Of a stretch of 64,000 nucleotides of DNA, positions 27,245 to 35,208 are shown in pieces. The stretch's first letter is position 1. Each line of letters opens with the position of its first letter. The stretch is from an uncultured Flavobacteriales bacterium (lineage in GTDB: Bacteria > Bacteroidota > Bacteroidia > Flavobacteriales_E > Vicingaceae): positions 1-64,000 of the forward strand of contig CALALS010000173.1 in the NCBI GenBank assembly GCA_937925525.1, written 5' to 3'. The notes below the pieces were generated by a model. That model saw only the letters and a program-made list of their open reading frames with translations. It was not told the origin of the DNA and ran no database searches. Made by a program: the position numbers and the translations under genes.

Positions 27245-27364
27245 ATGGCATTACCGTATAAAGAAAGCCGGGCAGAAAAAGAGCAATTAAAACAAGTTAT
27301 ACCTTTTCATTTATGCCCTGCAAATGAAGTAAAAACAAAAGGAGGATATTATGTGTCCTTATAA
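27245..27364 (+). CDS. Possible 39-residue leader peptide (weak)
   Basis: An open frame MALPYKESRAEKEQLKQVIP ending GGYYVSL overlaps the start of the next gene by 14 bases in another frame. Its last codons contain the strong AAAGGAGG that serves the gene at 27351. It could be a coupled leader peptide or chance. Confidence 0.3.
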   Translation: MALPYKESRAEKEQLKQVIPFHLCPANEVKTKGGYYVSL

Positions 27365-27701
27365 TAATCTTTCAAGTAGTCTCGGTACGGGAGACTACAA
27401 CCAAATCATCAATCGTATTAACGCCATTAAAGCAGCGTTGCCATTTTTAATCAATCTTACTCCTGATGAACGCAGAAGAGGATTGCGACAGGGCGACAAA
27501 AGCATGGCATTTGTAAGCAAAGCATTAGAGTATGCTTCGGCACACCCTAATCTGGTGCCGCCTTATTTAAATGTGGGCGAGTTTCAAAAAGACGGACTTA
27601 CCGAACAGACAATCAAAAAGACCGAAAAAAGTATGGACGAGACCGAAAGTTTCGTCAAAAGGGGCGAAGCTTTCGCCAAAATCACCGAAAGTTTGGGGTA
27701 A
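27351..27701 (+). CDS. Cytosolic protein of unknown function with heptad-repeat tail cut by stop codons
   Basis: A 116-residue protein whose N-terminal part (IINRINAIKAALPFLINLTPDER, GDKSMAFVSKALEYA, PNLVPPYLNV) matches a small Bacteroidota family of unknown function that I know only as hypothetical. The C-terminal end is made of 7-residue repeats (TESFVKR, GEAFAKI, TESLG) encoded by 21-base tandem DNA repeats. The stop at 27699 falls inside the repeat array, which goes on in the same frame through two more stops. A strong Shine-Dalgarno (AAAGGAGG, 6 bases before ATG) and higher GC set it apart from its neighbours. Confidence 0.75.
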   Translation: MCPYNNLSSSLGTGDYNQIINRINAIKAALPFLINLTPDERRRGLRQGDKSMAFVSKALEYASAHPNLVPPYLNVGEFQKDGLTEQTIKKTEKSMDETESFVKRGEAFAKITESLG

Positions 27702-27872
27702 AAGGGCGAACTTTTCGCCAAAGAGACCGAACGCTTCGCTAAAATGACCGAAGTTTTCGGCAACGCCACCCAAAACTTGGCTTAATTCACCGAAACTTTC
27801 GCCTCAGCCACCGAAGGCTTCGCCTAAAAGCACGAAAGTTTGGGTAAATTAGACGAGCGGTTGGGGGTGGGT
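27600..27872 (+). repeat. Thirteen 21-base tandem repeats with palindromic cores
   Basis: Units start at 27600, 27621, 27642 and so on every 21 bases. The consensus is ACCGAAnnnTTCGCCAAAnnn; many units contain a small perfect inverted repeat such as GGCGAAGCTTTCGCC. In the frame of the gene at 27351 each unit reads roughly T-E-x-F-A-K-x. Three units carry TAA in place of the lysine codon (27699, 27783, 27825). The periodicity has no insertions or deletions over 13 units. Confidence 0.9.
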
Positions 27873-27904
27873 GGGGGAAACCATAATTATAGCCAGTTTT
27901 TTAT

Positions 27905-28621
27905 CTATGTTTTTAAATGATTCGCATAATAGTTTTCTAAAGATTGATTGAAGCCAACTCCAAATGCTGAGTTAAAAAAATGAGCTCCACTATATTCAAT
28001 GGTCTCTTCAGGATCGTCATTAGGATTGGAAAGGTTTTCAAAATCAACCCTTTGTTCTAAAAGCCAAAAGGCATCTTCATCGTGTGGTCTTATAATAGAT
28101 CTATTTGTTTGTATTAAATCATAAACACTTCTAAGGAATTGCAGCGCTTCTTCTTCGAGAGGTAAGTAACCTTTATGAATGGTGTTATTTCTTAAATTAA
28201 TGAGCTTTTCTTTTAGTAAAACGGGCAGTTGATTTGTAGTTTTATGAAAGAGCATAATAAAAGCACCTAATTGACGCTCGCTCATGTTTTTTATTAACTT
28301 CCAAGCAGCATTATATTGTATAGCCTTTTCCATATTACCAATTTCTTTATGGGGAATAATTAAAACCCTAATAACATGTTCAAAAAAACGCTCTAACGCG
28401 CTTGCTGCTTCAAAAATAGACGACCTATAATTGTTAGATTTGAAAGCAATAATACTATTATCGAAAAGCAAGGAATACAATGGATTTGCTAAGTATATTA
28501 TTTGGTTGTGACCTTCTTTGCATTTTACACGAACAGTAAAATCTTGAGGAATTGATGAGATGCTCAGTATTTCTTCCTGTTCATAATTTTTGCACTTAGT
28601 ACAGTAATGACGTATTTTCAT
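27905..28621 (-). CDS. Zinc-ribbon protein with HEPN-like RNase motif (cassette gene)
   Basis: The 238-residue protein begins with a probable zinc ribbon (Cys7, Cys10 in YCTKCKN; Cys34 and His38 in VKCKEGHN). A helical domain follows, with the sequence LRNNTIHKGYLP at residues 143-154: Arg144-x4-His149 is the Rx4-6H motif of HEPN ribonucleases and toxins. FEAASALERFFEHVIRVL before it fits the first HEPN helices. It could be an RNA-cleaving defence or toxin protein, though non-catalytic HEPN domains also exist. It is second in array C and follows site C. No antitoxin gene is seen beside it. Confidence 0.7.
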   Translation of the reverse strand: MKIRHYCTKCKNYEQEEILSISSIPQDFTVRVKCKEGHNQIIYLANPLYSLLFDNSIIAFKSNNYRSSIFEAASALERFFEHVIRVLIIPHKEIGNMEKAIQYNAAWKLIKNMSERQLGAFIMLFHKTTNQLPVLLKEKLINLRNNTIHKGYLPLEEEALQFLRSVYDLIQTNRSIIRPHDEDAFWLLEQRVDFENLSNPNDDPEETIEYSGAHFFNSAFGVGFNQSLENYYANHLKT

Positions 28622-28640
28622 TTTTTGATTTTTTGTTTGA

Positions 28641-28688
28641 CCATAGGCAGTGCCCTTTAAGACACTGCCTATAGGTTTTGTTGGGCAC
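28641..28688 (-). repeat. Short attC-like hairpin site C
   Basis: Read on the minus strand: core GTGCCCAAC (28688-28680), spacer AAA, then a hairpin whose arms ACCTATAGGCAGTG and CACTGCCTATGGT pair except for one bulged T. The loop is only about 8 bases. It stands 3 bases after the HNH gene stop and 20 bases before the HEPN gene, exactly between two cassette genes. The GTT core expected at the far end is missing, so it may be degenerate or a shorter class of site; it could also act as a terminator. Confidence 0.6.
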
Positions 28689-28690
28689 GG

Positions 28691-29554
28691 TTACTTTTTA
28701 ATTAGTTCATAGATTTTTGCATTTACATCATAAAATGCCTCTCGATTTAATTTACCTTCCTGAACACCTACGATATGTCCAAGCCTATAATCATCTTCAT
28801 TAGGAAATTTAGCGGCATCGGCCTTAAAGTTGACTGAACCGATAAACTCACCTCCAATACCTACGCTTCCAATAATGTTGTCCGTTGAGAGCATAAAGAT
28901 TACACATGAACCTCCAATAGCTTGGCAAATGAGTTCATATATACCAACCATTCCTTTATCATTCTCTGGAATTGAGTGAAACTTGTCAACAACACGCAAA
29001 GGAATGTTTCTTAATGATTCTTTTGTTTCAGTTATATTGAGGTTCATTAACTTTCGTAGACTGTCATGGTCGGCATATTTGCGAAAAGTTTCCCCATAAA
29101 CAAAGTAACCCGCAGCTAAAACTACTTTTGCAGTAAAACAAATTCTCAAAAATCTATCAAATTGAAAGGTTGATTTAATATTTATTCCTTTTACTTCTTC
29201 TTCAGTGAGGATTCGTTTTTCAATAGGATTGAAAACCTCAATTTTATCTTTAAGGAACTTAACTTGGGCAGGTGTTTCAGAAGTGTCAGACGTAGCTATT
29301 TTAGATTTTTTAAGTGTTGGCTCTACTGTCTTTTTACTATGTCCCTTATAGTCATGACGTCTTCTGATTAAGCTAACTAAAAAATCATTTGATAGCTTTC
29401 CGTCCACAGATGAACCTAAGTCAGCGTTCTTTTGAGCATCAACTTTTATTATAAAGTCATTGCACCCTCCAAGCGAGAGAGGAATGATATGTTCAAGATT
29501 TGTTTCTTCTTCCTCTACTGTTTTATCAGTATAAATGCAATAAATTTGTCCCAT
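28691..29554 (-). CDS. HNH-nuclease-like protein (cassette gene)
   Basis: Start placed at ATG 29554 (MGQIYCIYTDKTVEEEETNL); the longer open frame runs back through the attI-like site and codes nothing sensible. LEHIIPLSLGGCNDFIIKVD near residues 20-40, with DAQKNADLGSSVDGKL, matches the beta-beta-alpha metal motif of HNH endonucleases (here the start of the motif is E-H-I-I-P-L). The remaining 240 residues are alpha/beta with no family I recognise. It is the first cassette after attI-like site C, 12 bases after the GTTGGGCAC core, and ends 3 bases before site C. It is likely a nuclease in defence or mobile DNA. Confidence 0.75.
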   Translation of the reverse strand: MGQIYCIYTDKTVEEEETNLEHIIPLSLGGCNDFIIKVDAQKNADLGSSVDGKLSNDFLVSLIRRRHDYKGHSKKTVEPTLKKSKIATSDTSETPAQVKFLKDKIEVFNPIEKRILTEEEVKGINIKSTFQFDRFLRICFTAKVVLAAGYFVYGETFRKYADHDSLRKLMNLNITETKESLRNIPLRVVDKFHSIPENDKGMVGIYELICQAIGGSCVIFMLSTDNIIGSVGIGGEFIGSVNFKADAAKFPNEDDYRLGHIVGVQEGKLNREAFYDVNAKIYELIKK

Positions 29555-29565
29555 TTTTTTAAATA

Positions 29566-29595
29566 GTGCCCAACTAGTTGTTAAACCAAATATAG
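29566..29595 (-). other. attI-like recombination site C with embedded promoter
   Basis: The 25 bases 29571-29595 match 39518-39542 in 24 positions. Read on the minus strand: TATATTTG (29594-29587, fits TAnnTTTG), then GTTTAACAACTA, then the core GTTGGGCAC (29574-29566), where the first cassette begins. The -7 box would drive the HNH cassette gene with a short leader. A second AGTTGGGC lies upstream at 29613-29606. No integrase gene is next to it; an ABC exporter lies on the other side. Confidence 0.7.
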
Positions 29596-29652
29596 CCCAA
29601 TAAGCCCAACTAAAAAACACTAAAATCAAATTTTTACGTTCTTTGTGTTTGC

Positions 29653-31470
29653 ATGCGCAACTTTTTTAAAATACTGGCTTATGTAAAAGGTTATAAAAAA
29701 TATGCCTTTCTCAATATTTTCTTTAATATCCTGTCGGTAGTATTTAATTTATTGTCGCTGTTGCTGTTTATTCCTTTTCTGCAATTATTGTTTCGCGAAG
29801 AAATTCCTTTTGTGCCCAAGCCGGAGTTTAGCATGTCAAAAGAGTTTTTAGAGCAAAGCTTTAACCACTGGATGAGCAATTACATCATTCAAAACGGAAA
29901 AGCGGAAACACTGGTGGCAATATGCCTAATGGTGGGCGCCTTGTTTTTACTAAAAAATGTTACCCGCTATTTCGGCATGTATTTTATTGCCGTTATCAGA
30001 AACGGAGTGGTGTACGACATCAGAAAAAAAGTGTTTGAAAAAATGACCCGCCTGCACTTATCTTATTACACCGATGCCCGCAAAGGAGATTTAATTACCA
30101 GAATCACCAATGACGTACAGGAAATAGAGTGGTCTATTTTAAGCTCTTTAGAGCTGCTTTTTAGAGAGCCGATAGCTATCCTGTTGTTTATGGCAACCAT
30201 GTTTGCTATGAGCCCTCAATTAACCGTTTTTGCGCTTGTTTTGCTTCCGCTCAGCGGATTAGTTATTGGAAGATTGGGAAAAAGCCTAAAAAGAACTTCT
30301 ACCCAGGCACAACAAAAACTGGGAGAACTAATCTCCAAAGTAGAAGAGTCCATTTCAGGGCTAAGGGTAATAAAAGCCTTTAATGCCGAAGAACAATCTA
30401 AAAGCCAGTTCAATGAAATAAACACCAGCTTTACCAGAACCATGATAAAAGCTTTTAGAAAAAGAGATTTAGCCTCTCCGCTAAGTGAGTTTTTGGGCGC
30501 TTTGGTAATGATTTCACTAGTGTATTATGGCGGAAGTCTGGTGCTGGGCGGAGACGTAATGACGGGCGAAGAGTTTTTGGGCTACATCATCATTTTTTCT
30601 CAGCTTATCAATCCGCTTAAATCGTTTTCAACGGCTATTAACAACGCCAACAAAGGAGCGGCATCAGCCGACAGGGTGGAAGAGTTATTAACGCAAGAAG
30701 AAAAAATAAAAGAACCGCAGCAACCAATAGAGTTAAAAGAGTTCAACTCAGTCATTGAGTTTAAAAAGGTTGGGTTCAAATACGGAGAAAAAACAGCGCT
30801 AAGCAATATTGACATCACCATAAAAAAAGGAGACACTATTGCGTTAGTAGGTCCTTCCGGTGGCGGAAAGTCTACGCTGGCAGATTTACTTCCTAAGTTT
30901 CATGAACCCACCCAAGGAGAGGTGTTGATTGACGGCAAAAACATTAAAAATTGCCGATCGGAAGATGTGCGGAAAATGCTGGGAGTAGTTACCCAACATT
31001 CCATTTTATTCAATGATACCATCTTTAACAACATTGCGCTGGGCACAAAAAATGCTACCGAACAGCAAGTAATAGAAGCGGCAAAGGCCGCCAATGCACA
31101 TGAATTTATAGAAGGGTTGGAAAAAGGCTATTATACAAACATTGGAGAGGGCGGAAGCAAACTATCAGGCGGTCAACGGCAGCGAATATGTATTGCCCGA
31201 GCATTATTAAACGACCCACAAATTTTAATTTTAGATGAGGCAACTTCAGCGTTGGACACAGAGTCTGAAAAGAAAGTGCAGCAAGCCATTGAAAACTTAA
31301 TGAAAAATAGAACAAGCATTGTTATCGCCCACCGACTGTCCACCATTTTAAACGCAACAGAAATCATTGTGTTGGACAATGGAAAAATTATTCAGAGAGG
31401 AAAGCACGAAGAGCTGATAAAACAACCGGGTATGTATCAAAAGCTGTCTCAAATGCAGAGCGTTAATTAA
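29653..31470 (+). CDS. MsbA-like ABC exporter, fused permease and ATPase
   Basis: A half-transporter of 605 residues. Six membrane helices lie in residues 1-330 with the coupling region VYDIRKKVFEKMTRLHLSYY and ITRITNDVQEIEW. The ATPase domain has Walker A GPSGGGKST, signature LSGGQRQR, Walker B ILILDEATSALD and switch His in IAHRLST. It should act as a homodimer in the inner membrane, exporting lipid A or another hydrophobic substrate. It stands just beyond attI-like site C, in the opposite direction to the cassettes. Confidence 0.94.
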   Translation: MRNFFKILAYVKGYKKYAFLNIFFNILSVVFNLLSLLLFIPFLQLLFREEIPFVPKPEFSMSKEFLEQSFNHWMSNYIIQNGKAETLVAICLMVGALFLLKNVTRYFGMYFIAVIRNGVVYDIRKKVFEKMTRLHLSYYTDARKGDLITRITNDVQEIEWSILSSLELLFREPIAILLFMATMFAMSPQLTVFALVLLPLSGLVIGRLGKSLKRTSTQAQQKLGELISKVEESISGLRVIKAFNAEEQSKSQFNEINTSFTRTMIKAFRKRDLASPLSEFLGALVMISLVYYGGSLVLGGDVMTGEEFLGYIIIFSQLINPLKSFSTAINNANKGAASADRVEELLTQEEKIKEPQQPIELKEFNSVIEFKKVGFKYGEKTALSNIDITIKKGDTIALVGPSGGGKSTLADLLPKFHEPTQGEVLIDGKNIKNCRSEDVRKMLGVVTQHSILFNDTIFNNIALGTKNATEQQVIEAAKAANAHEFIEGLEKGYYTNIGEGGSKLSGGQRQRICIARALLNDPQILILDEATSALDTESEKKVQQAIENLMKNRTSIVIAHRLSTILNATEIIVLDNGKIIQRGKHEELIKQPGMYQKLSQMQSVN

Positions 31471-31521
31471 GTCGATTAAAAAAAAATGTGTTAATTTGCG
31501 TAAACCAAAAAACTTGAGTCT

Positions 31522-32607
31522 ATGAAAAAAATAAGTACTATTTTTCTTTCAACAGCATTATTTATTGGGGCTAACGCTCAAATAACAATTAATAGCACAG
31601 ACATAGGAGACATAGGAGACACTTATGTTCAACGCACAGACACCAATACAACATACTCTGTTGGTGGCTCAGGAGCCAATCAAACATGGAATTTTACGTT
31701 TCAAAACATTTCCGAAGACACCACAGAGCTAACCAATAAAAATTGGACGCCTTATGCAGCACAATTTTCAGCCGCCTCTATGGCTGCGTTTAATCCAAAC
31801 GATCCATCAGGGTCTGATTACATTTATTTTGATAAAACATCAACCGACTTAAAACTTATGGGAGGAGCTATTGATGTGTTTGGAAACGGTTCTAAAGAAA
31901 TAATTAAGTGGAGCCCGGGAAGAACGTTGTTAAAGTTTCCTCTTGCTTACGGAAATACCTTTAACTCACCATTATACAGAGCGATTGATATTACAATTGA
32001 CACCAATATTTCAGGACCACCGCCAGTTGACTCAATAAGATATGTTTCTTGGGAAACACATTTTGATACGGTTGATGCATGGGGAAGTATAACTATTCCA
32101 AGCGGAACCTTCGCTTCTTTGAGAATAAAAACAGTTTCTTACCGATGGGATTCCGTTTTTATCCACTCACCTTTAGCTCCAGGAACCTGGACACTGGTTA
32201 CTGACGCACAGGATACCATCCACACCAAAACATGGTGGTCTAATAACCCTTCTGCAGACTTTAACCTAGTTCAGTTTGAGTATGACCCGGCAACAGGGAT
32301 GAACAACAATGATGTTACTTACCTTCACTCAAAATATGTAAACTCTGTTTCAGAGTTAGAAGATAATTATCAAGCAAATGCTTATCCTGTTCCTGCAAAC
32401 AACGAACTTAGCATAAGCCATCCTGATATTGATGCAGGAACCATTTTGGTTTACAATGCTTCCGGACAAAAAGTGGCGGAACAAAGGATAAACAACGAAC
32501 TTTCAAAAGTTAGTGTTGTTAACTATCCTAACGGTTTTTACTTCTACCAGATACAAACACCAACAGGCCAGTTTGTAACGAAAGGGAAATTCCAAGTAGT
32601 TAAATAA
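31522..32607 (+). CDS. T9SS-sorted secreted protein of unknown function
   Basis: The signal peptide MKKISTIFLSTALFIGANA is followed by a beta-rich domain of about 270 residues (ITINSTDIGDIGDTYVQRTD, NQTWNFTFQNISEDTTEL). A type IX sorting domain closes it (about residues 285-361, NAYPVPANNELSIS to FVTKGKFQVVK). This resembles a family of Bacteroidota surface proteins with unknown function. A TTAATTTG about 27 bases before the ATG resembles a -7 box. Followed by a strong terminator. Confidence 0.85.
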   Translation: MKKISTIFLSTALFIGANAQITINSTDIGDIGDTYVQRTDTNTTYSVGGSGANQTWNFTFQNISEDTTELTNKNWTPYAAQFSAASMAAFNPNDPSGSDYIYFDKTSTDLKLMGGAIDVFGNGSKEIIKWSPGRTLLKFPLAYGNTFNSPLYRAIDITIDTNISGPPPVDSIRYVSWETHFDTVDAWGSITIPSGTFASLRIKTVSYRWDSVFIHSPLAPGTWTLVTDAQDTIHTKTWWSNNPSADFNLVQFEYDPATGMNNNDVTYLHSKYVNSVSELEDNYQANAYPVPANNELSISHPDIDAGTILVYNASGQKVAEQRINNELSKVSVVNYPNGFYFYQIQTPTGQFVTKGKFQVVK

Positions 32608-32626
32608 TAACACGAAACCATCATAT

Positions 32627-32656
32627 TAAAGCTGCCAAAGTTGGCAGCTTTTTTGT
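32627..32656 (+). terminator. Rho-independent terminator
   Basis: Stem AAAGCTGCCAA / TTGGCAGCTTT with a 2-base loop and a T run, 20 bases after the T9SS protein stop. Confidence 0.9.
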
Positions 32657-32669
32657 TATATAGAAAGAC

Positions 32670-33005
32670 ATGAAAAAAATTAGCGTCATTCTATTTTTTG
32701 TGATAATAGTGATGAGTGGAAAGGCTCAACAAGCAAAAGCCATTCAGCCGGACTCTTTGCAAAAGCTGTTTGAGGCCTATTTGTTTCACCAAGGTTCATT
32801 TCCACAACAATTTGATTTGGACAGAAATCATTTTAATCTTACCGACAGCATGCCGTCTATTTTTTCAGCCATTGAAATACCGTTAGATACCACACAACAA
32901 AAAGAATGGTTGGATAGAATGACAATTTATCAAGAACTTTTTATGGTAGATTTTTTTGGAGTAGTGGAAGAGCAAAGTGAAAAAGTAAGAAAGAAAAAGA
33001 AATAA
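32670..33005 (+). CDS. Small exported protein of unknown function
   Basis: A 111-residue protein with a signal peptide (MKKISVILFFVIIVMSGKA) and a charged helical body ending in a very basic tail (KVRKKKK). No family recognised. It starts just after the terminator and ends immediately next to the convergent SPOR-domain gene, with no spacer. Confidence 0.72.
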   Translation: MKKISVILFFVIIVMSGKAQQAKAIQPDSLQKLFEAYLFHQGSFPQQFDLDRNHFNLTDSMPSIFSAIEIPLDTTQQKEWLDRMTIYQELFMVDFFGVVEEQSEKVRKKKK

Positions 33006-33410
33006 CTACTTCTTTTTGGGCTTAAATTCTACAATATCGTTTACTAAATAAGCAGCCGGAAACATGTTTCTTATTTCTTCTAAAAACAAAAGCGCCTCAA
33101 AACGATTGGTAAAATCACCCACCCGAATTTTAAAATTAGGAGCATTGTAAACTTCATAAGTAGCCATTCTTGGGTACCTGCTTAAAAAGCTTGCCCGAGC
33201 CTGATTAGATTCTTTCTTAGTGGTGCCTGAATACACCTGAATACGATAACCTGCCAACTCATAAGTTTCTTTGTAAGTAGTTAAAAGTGTTTCCAGATAA
33301 GGCTCTTGAACTACTGTAAATGAACCGGTATCTTTTTTTGAAGGCTCATTGTTCTGTGAAAAACCAACCAAAAAAGAAAAGAGAAAAAATATGGACGTAA
33401 AGATTTTCAT
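33006..33410 (-). CDS. Exported SPOR-domain protein
   Basis: Start set at MKIFTSIFFLFSFLVGFS (33410), a signal peptide; the frame is open further upstream into the pgk 3' region. The C-terminal SPOR fold can be seen in YRIQVYSGTTKKESNQARAS, NFKIRVGDFTNRFEALLFLE and YLVNDIVEF. SPOR domains bind denuded peptidoglycan at division sites, so it probably acts in the periplasm. Lies 19 bases after the pgk stop on the same strand. Confidence 0.85.
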   Translation of the reverse strand: MKIFTSIFFLFSFLVGFSQNNEPSKKDTGSFTVVQEPYLETLLTTYKETYELAGYRIQVYSGTTKKESNQARASFLSRYPRMATYEVYNAPNFKIRVGDFTNRFEALLFLEEIRNMFPAAYLVNDIVEFKPKKK

Positions 33411-33429
33411 CAATGCAAAAAAACAAAAA

Positions 33430-34641
33430 TTATTCCACACTGTGGTTTTCAGGGTGGAGGATAGCCGCAACACCAGGCAATTCTTTTCCTTCTATATACT
33501 CTAACATAGCACCACCACCTGTAGAAACATAGCTTACCTGGTCAGCCATGTTAAACTGATTAATGGCAGCAACAGAGTCTCCGCCACCCACTAAGCTGTA
33601 TGCTCCGTTTTCGGTAGCTTTAGCAATAGCTTTGGCAACGGCAACTGTTCCCTTAGCAAAGTGCTCAAACTCAAAAACTCCCATTGGGCCGTTCCACAAA
33701 ATCGTTTTAGATTTTAGAATAACATCAGCATAGTTTTCAATGGTTTTTGGACCAATGTCTAAACCCATCCAGTCATTTCCAATTTCATCTGCTGAGGTTA
33801 TTTCGATATCAGCATTATCTTCAAACACTTTTGAATTAACACAATCCACAGGCAAATGAATTTCAACGTTCTTGGCTTTTGCCTTAGCTAAAATCTCTTT
33901 GGCTAAGTCCAGTTTGTCTGCCTCTACCAAAGATTTTCCGGTGTTTCCACCCATTGCTTTAGTGAACGTATGGCTCATTCCGCCACCCACAATTAAGTGG
34001 TCAACGCTATCCAGTAAGTTTTCGATTACTGCAATTTTTGAAGAAACTTTTGCGCCACCCACAATAGCGGTGAATGGTTTTTCAGCGGTTCTTAAAAGCT
34101 TTTCCAGGTTTGCTACCTCATCACGCATTAAGTAGCCAAAACAAGAGTAGTTAGGAAAAAATCGTGCAATGATGGCCGTTGAAGCATGTGCACGATGTGC
34201 CGTTCCAAAAGCATCATTTACATAAATATCTCCATGAGCAGAAAGTTGCTCAGAGAAATTTAAATCGCCATAGGTTTCTTCTTTGTAAAAACGAAGATTT
34301 TCTAACAACAAAATCTCTCCGCTTTTTAATTGAGCAGACTTTTCTTTGGCTTCATCTGAAATACAATTATCAGCAAACAATATTTTTTTGCTTATAAGGT
34401 TTTCCAAAGCAGAAACTAAATGTTTTAAGGAAAATTTTTCTTCGGGTCCGTTTTTGGGTCTTCCCAAATGAGACATCAACACAACACTTCCTCCATCATT
34501 TAATACTTTTTGAATAGTAGGCAAAGCCGCTTTAATTCTAGTATTATCAGTTACTTCAAATTTATCGTTCAGCGGAACATTAAAGTCAACTCTTATTAAT
34601 GCTCGCTTTCCTGAAAAATTAAAATCGTCAATTGTTCTCAT
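33430..34641 (-). CDS. pgk: Phosphoglycerate kinase
   Basis: Glycolytic enzyme making ATP and 3-phosphoglycerate from 1,3-bisphosphoglycerate. The 403 residues start MRTIDDFNFSGKRALIRVDF (conserved RVDFNVP). Other marks in order are VVLMSHLGRPK, ENLRFYKEE, VNDAFGTAHRAHAST, AIVGGAKVSSKI, WNGPMGVFEFE and LVGGGDSVAA. A TATTTTTG on the minus strand at 34666-34659 fits the -7 box. Confidence 0.97.
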   Translation of the reverse strand: MRTIDDFNFSGKRALIRVDFNVPLNDKFEVTDNTRIKAALPTIQKVLNDGGSVVLMSHLGRPKNGPEEKFSLKHLVSALENLISKKILFADNCISDEAKEKSAQLKSGEILLLENLRFYKEETYGDLNFSEQLSAHGDIYVNDAFGTAHRAHASTAIIARFFPNYSCFGYLMRDEVANLEKLLRTAEKPFTAIVGGAKVSSKIAVIENLLDSVDHLIVGGGMSHTFTKAMGGNTGKSLVEADKLDLAKEILAKAKAKNVEIHLPVDCVNSKVFEDNADIEITSADEIGNDWMGLDIGPKTIENYADVILKSKTILWNGPMGVFEFEHFAKGTVAVAKAIAKATENGAYSLVGGGDSVAAINQFNMADQVSYVSTGGGAMLEYIEGKELPGVAAILHPENHSVE

Positions 34642-34693
34642 CCCTGTTTAATTTGGCACAAAAATAGCTAATCGACATAGACTATAAATTTAT

Positions 34694-34701
34694 TACATTT
34701 G
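34694..34701 (+). promoter_or_regulatory. -7 promoter element
   Basis: TACATTTG fits TAnnTTTG and lies 35 bases before the ATG of the gene at 34737. Confidence 0.5.
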
Positions 34702-34736
34702 AAATTATAAACATCAAACCAATTAAAATCAACAAA

Positions 34737-35123
34737 ATGAAAAAGAATGGAATTATATTGCTGGCTGCAATAAACATAGCTGTTTTAATATTTGCTTTTA
34801 AACCAAGTGCCGATGATGGTGCCGAAAAATACATGGTGGTGACTACAGTAGAATCAATTATCCCAATGGGGTTAGGTCGTTCAAAAGTATTAATTACGTA
34901 TCCTGATATGGGGCAAGAAGAAGCAAAGCTGGAAAACTTCTATAGTGGAGTGGGAATAAATTTTGGCAACATTCAACAAAATGATAATGACATTTTGCAA
35001 AGAATAAACACTTTATCATCTCAAGGCTGGGAGCTTTACAATGTTTCTACGGGAGTACAAAGCCCTACAGACGGAGGAAAACAAGGAATTTATTTAACCA
35101 GGTATTTATTTAGAAAAGGATAA
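34737..35123 (+). CDS. Small exported protein, DUF4177-like
   Basis: The protein has 128 residues with a signal anchor (GIILLAAINIAVLIFAF). The part DILQRINTLSSQGWELYNVS resembles the LNxLGxxGWELV motif of DUF4177-type small domains, with a final strand IYLTRYLFRKG. Function unknown. Flanked by its own promoter and a terminator, so it is monocistronic. Confidence 0.72.
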   Translation: MKKNGIILLAAINIAVLIFAFKPSADDGAEKYMVVTTVESIIPMGLGRSKVLITYPDMGQEEAKLENFYSGVGINFGNIQQNDNDILQRINTLSSQGWELYNVSTGVQSPTDGGKQGIYLTRYLFRKG

Positions 35124-35143
35124 ACTATTCTAATAAAATTTTT

Positions 35144-35171
35144 AGGGATGTAATTTTGCATCCCTTTTTTT
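35144..35171 (+). terminator. Rho-independent terminator
   Basis: Stem GGGATG / CATCCC with an 8-base loop and seven T, just after the gene ending at 35123. Confidence 0.8.
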
Positions 35172-35208
35172 GGCTTTGTTTTGTAATATTGCAACAAATA
35201 AAAAAACA

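Noticed and set aside
27600..27872. CRISPR array
   Set aside because: The repeats are head-to-tail 21-base units with no spacers, lie partly inside a coding frame and have no cas genes near.
29555..29629. N-terminal extension of the HNH-like protein with a hydrophobic segment
   Set aside because: The extension is the translation of the attI-like site and the promoter; ATG 29554 is the sensible start.
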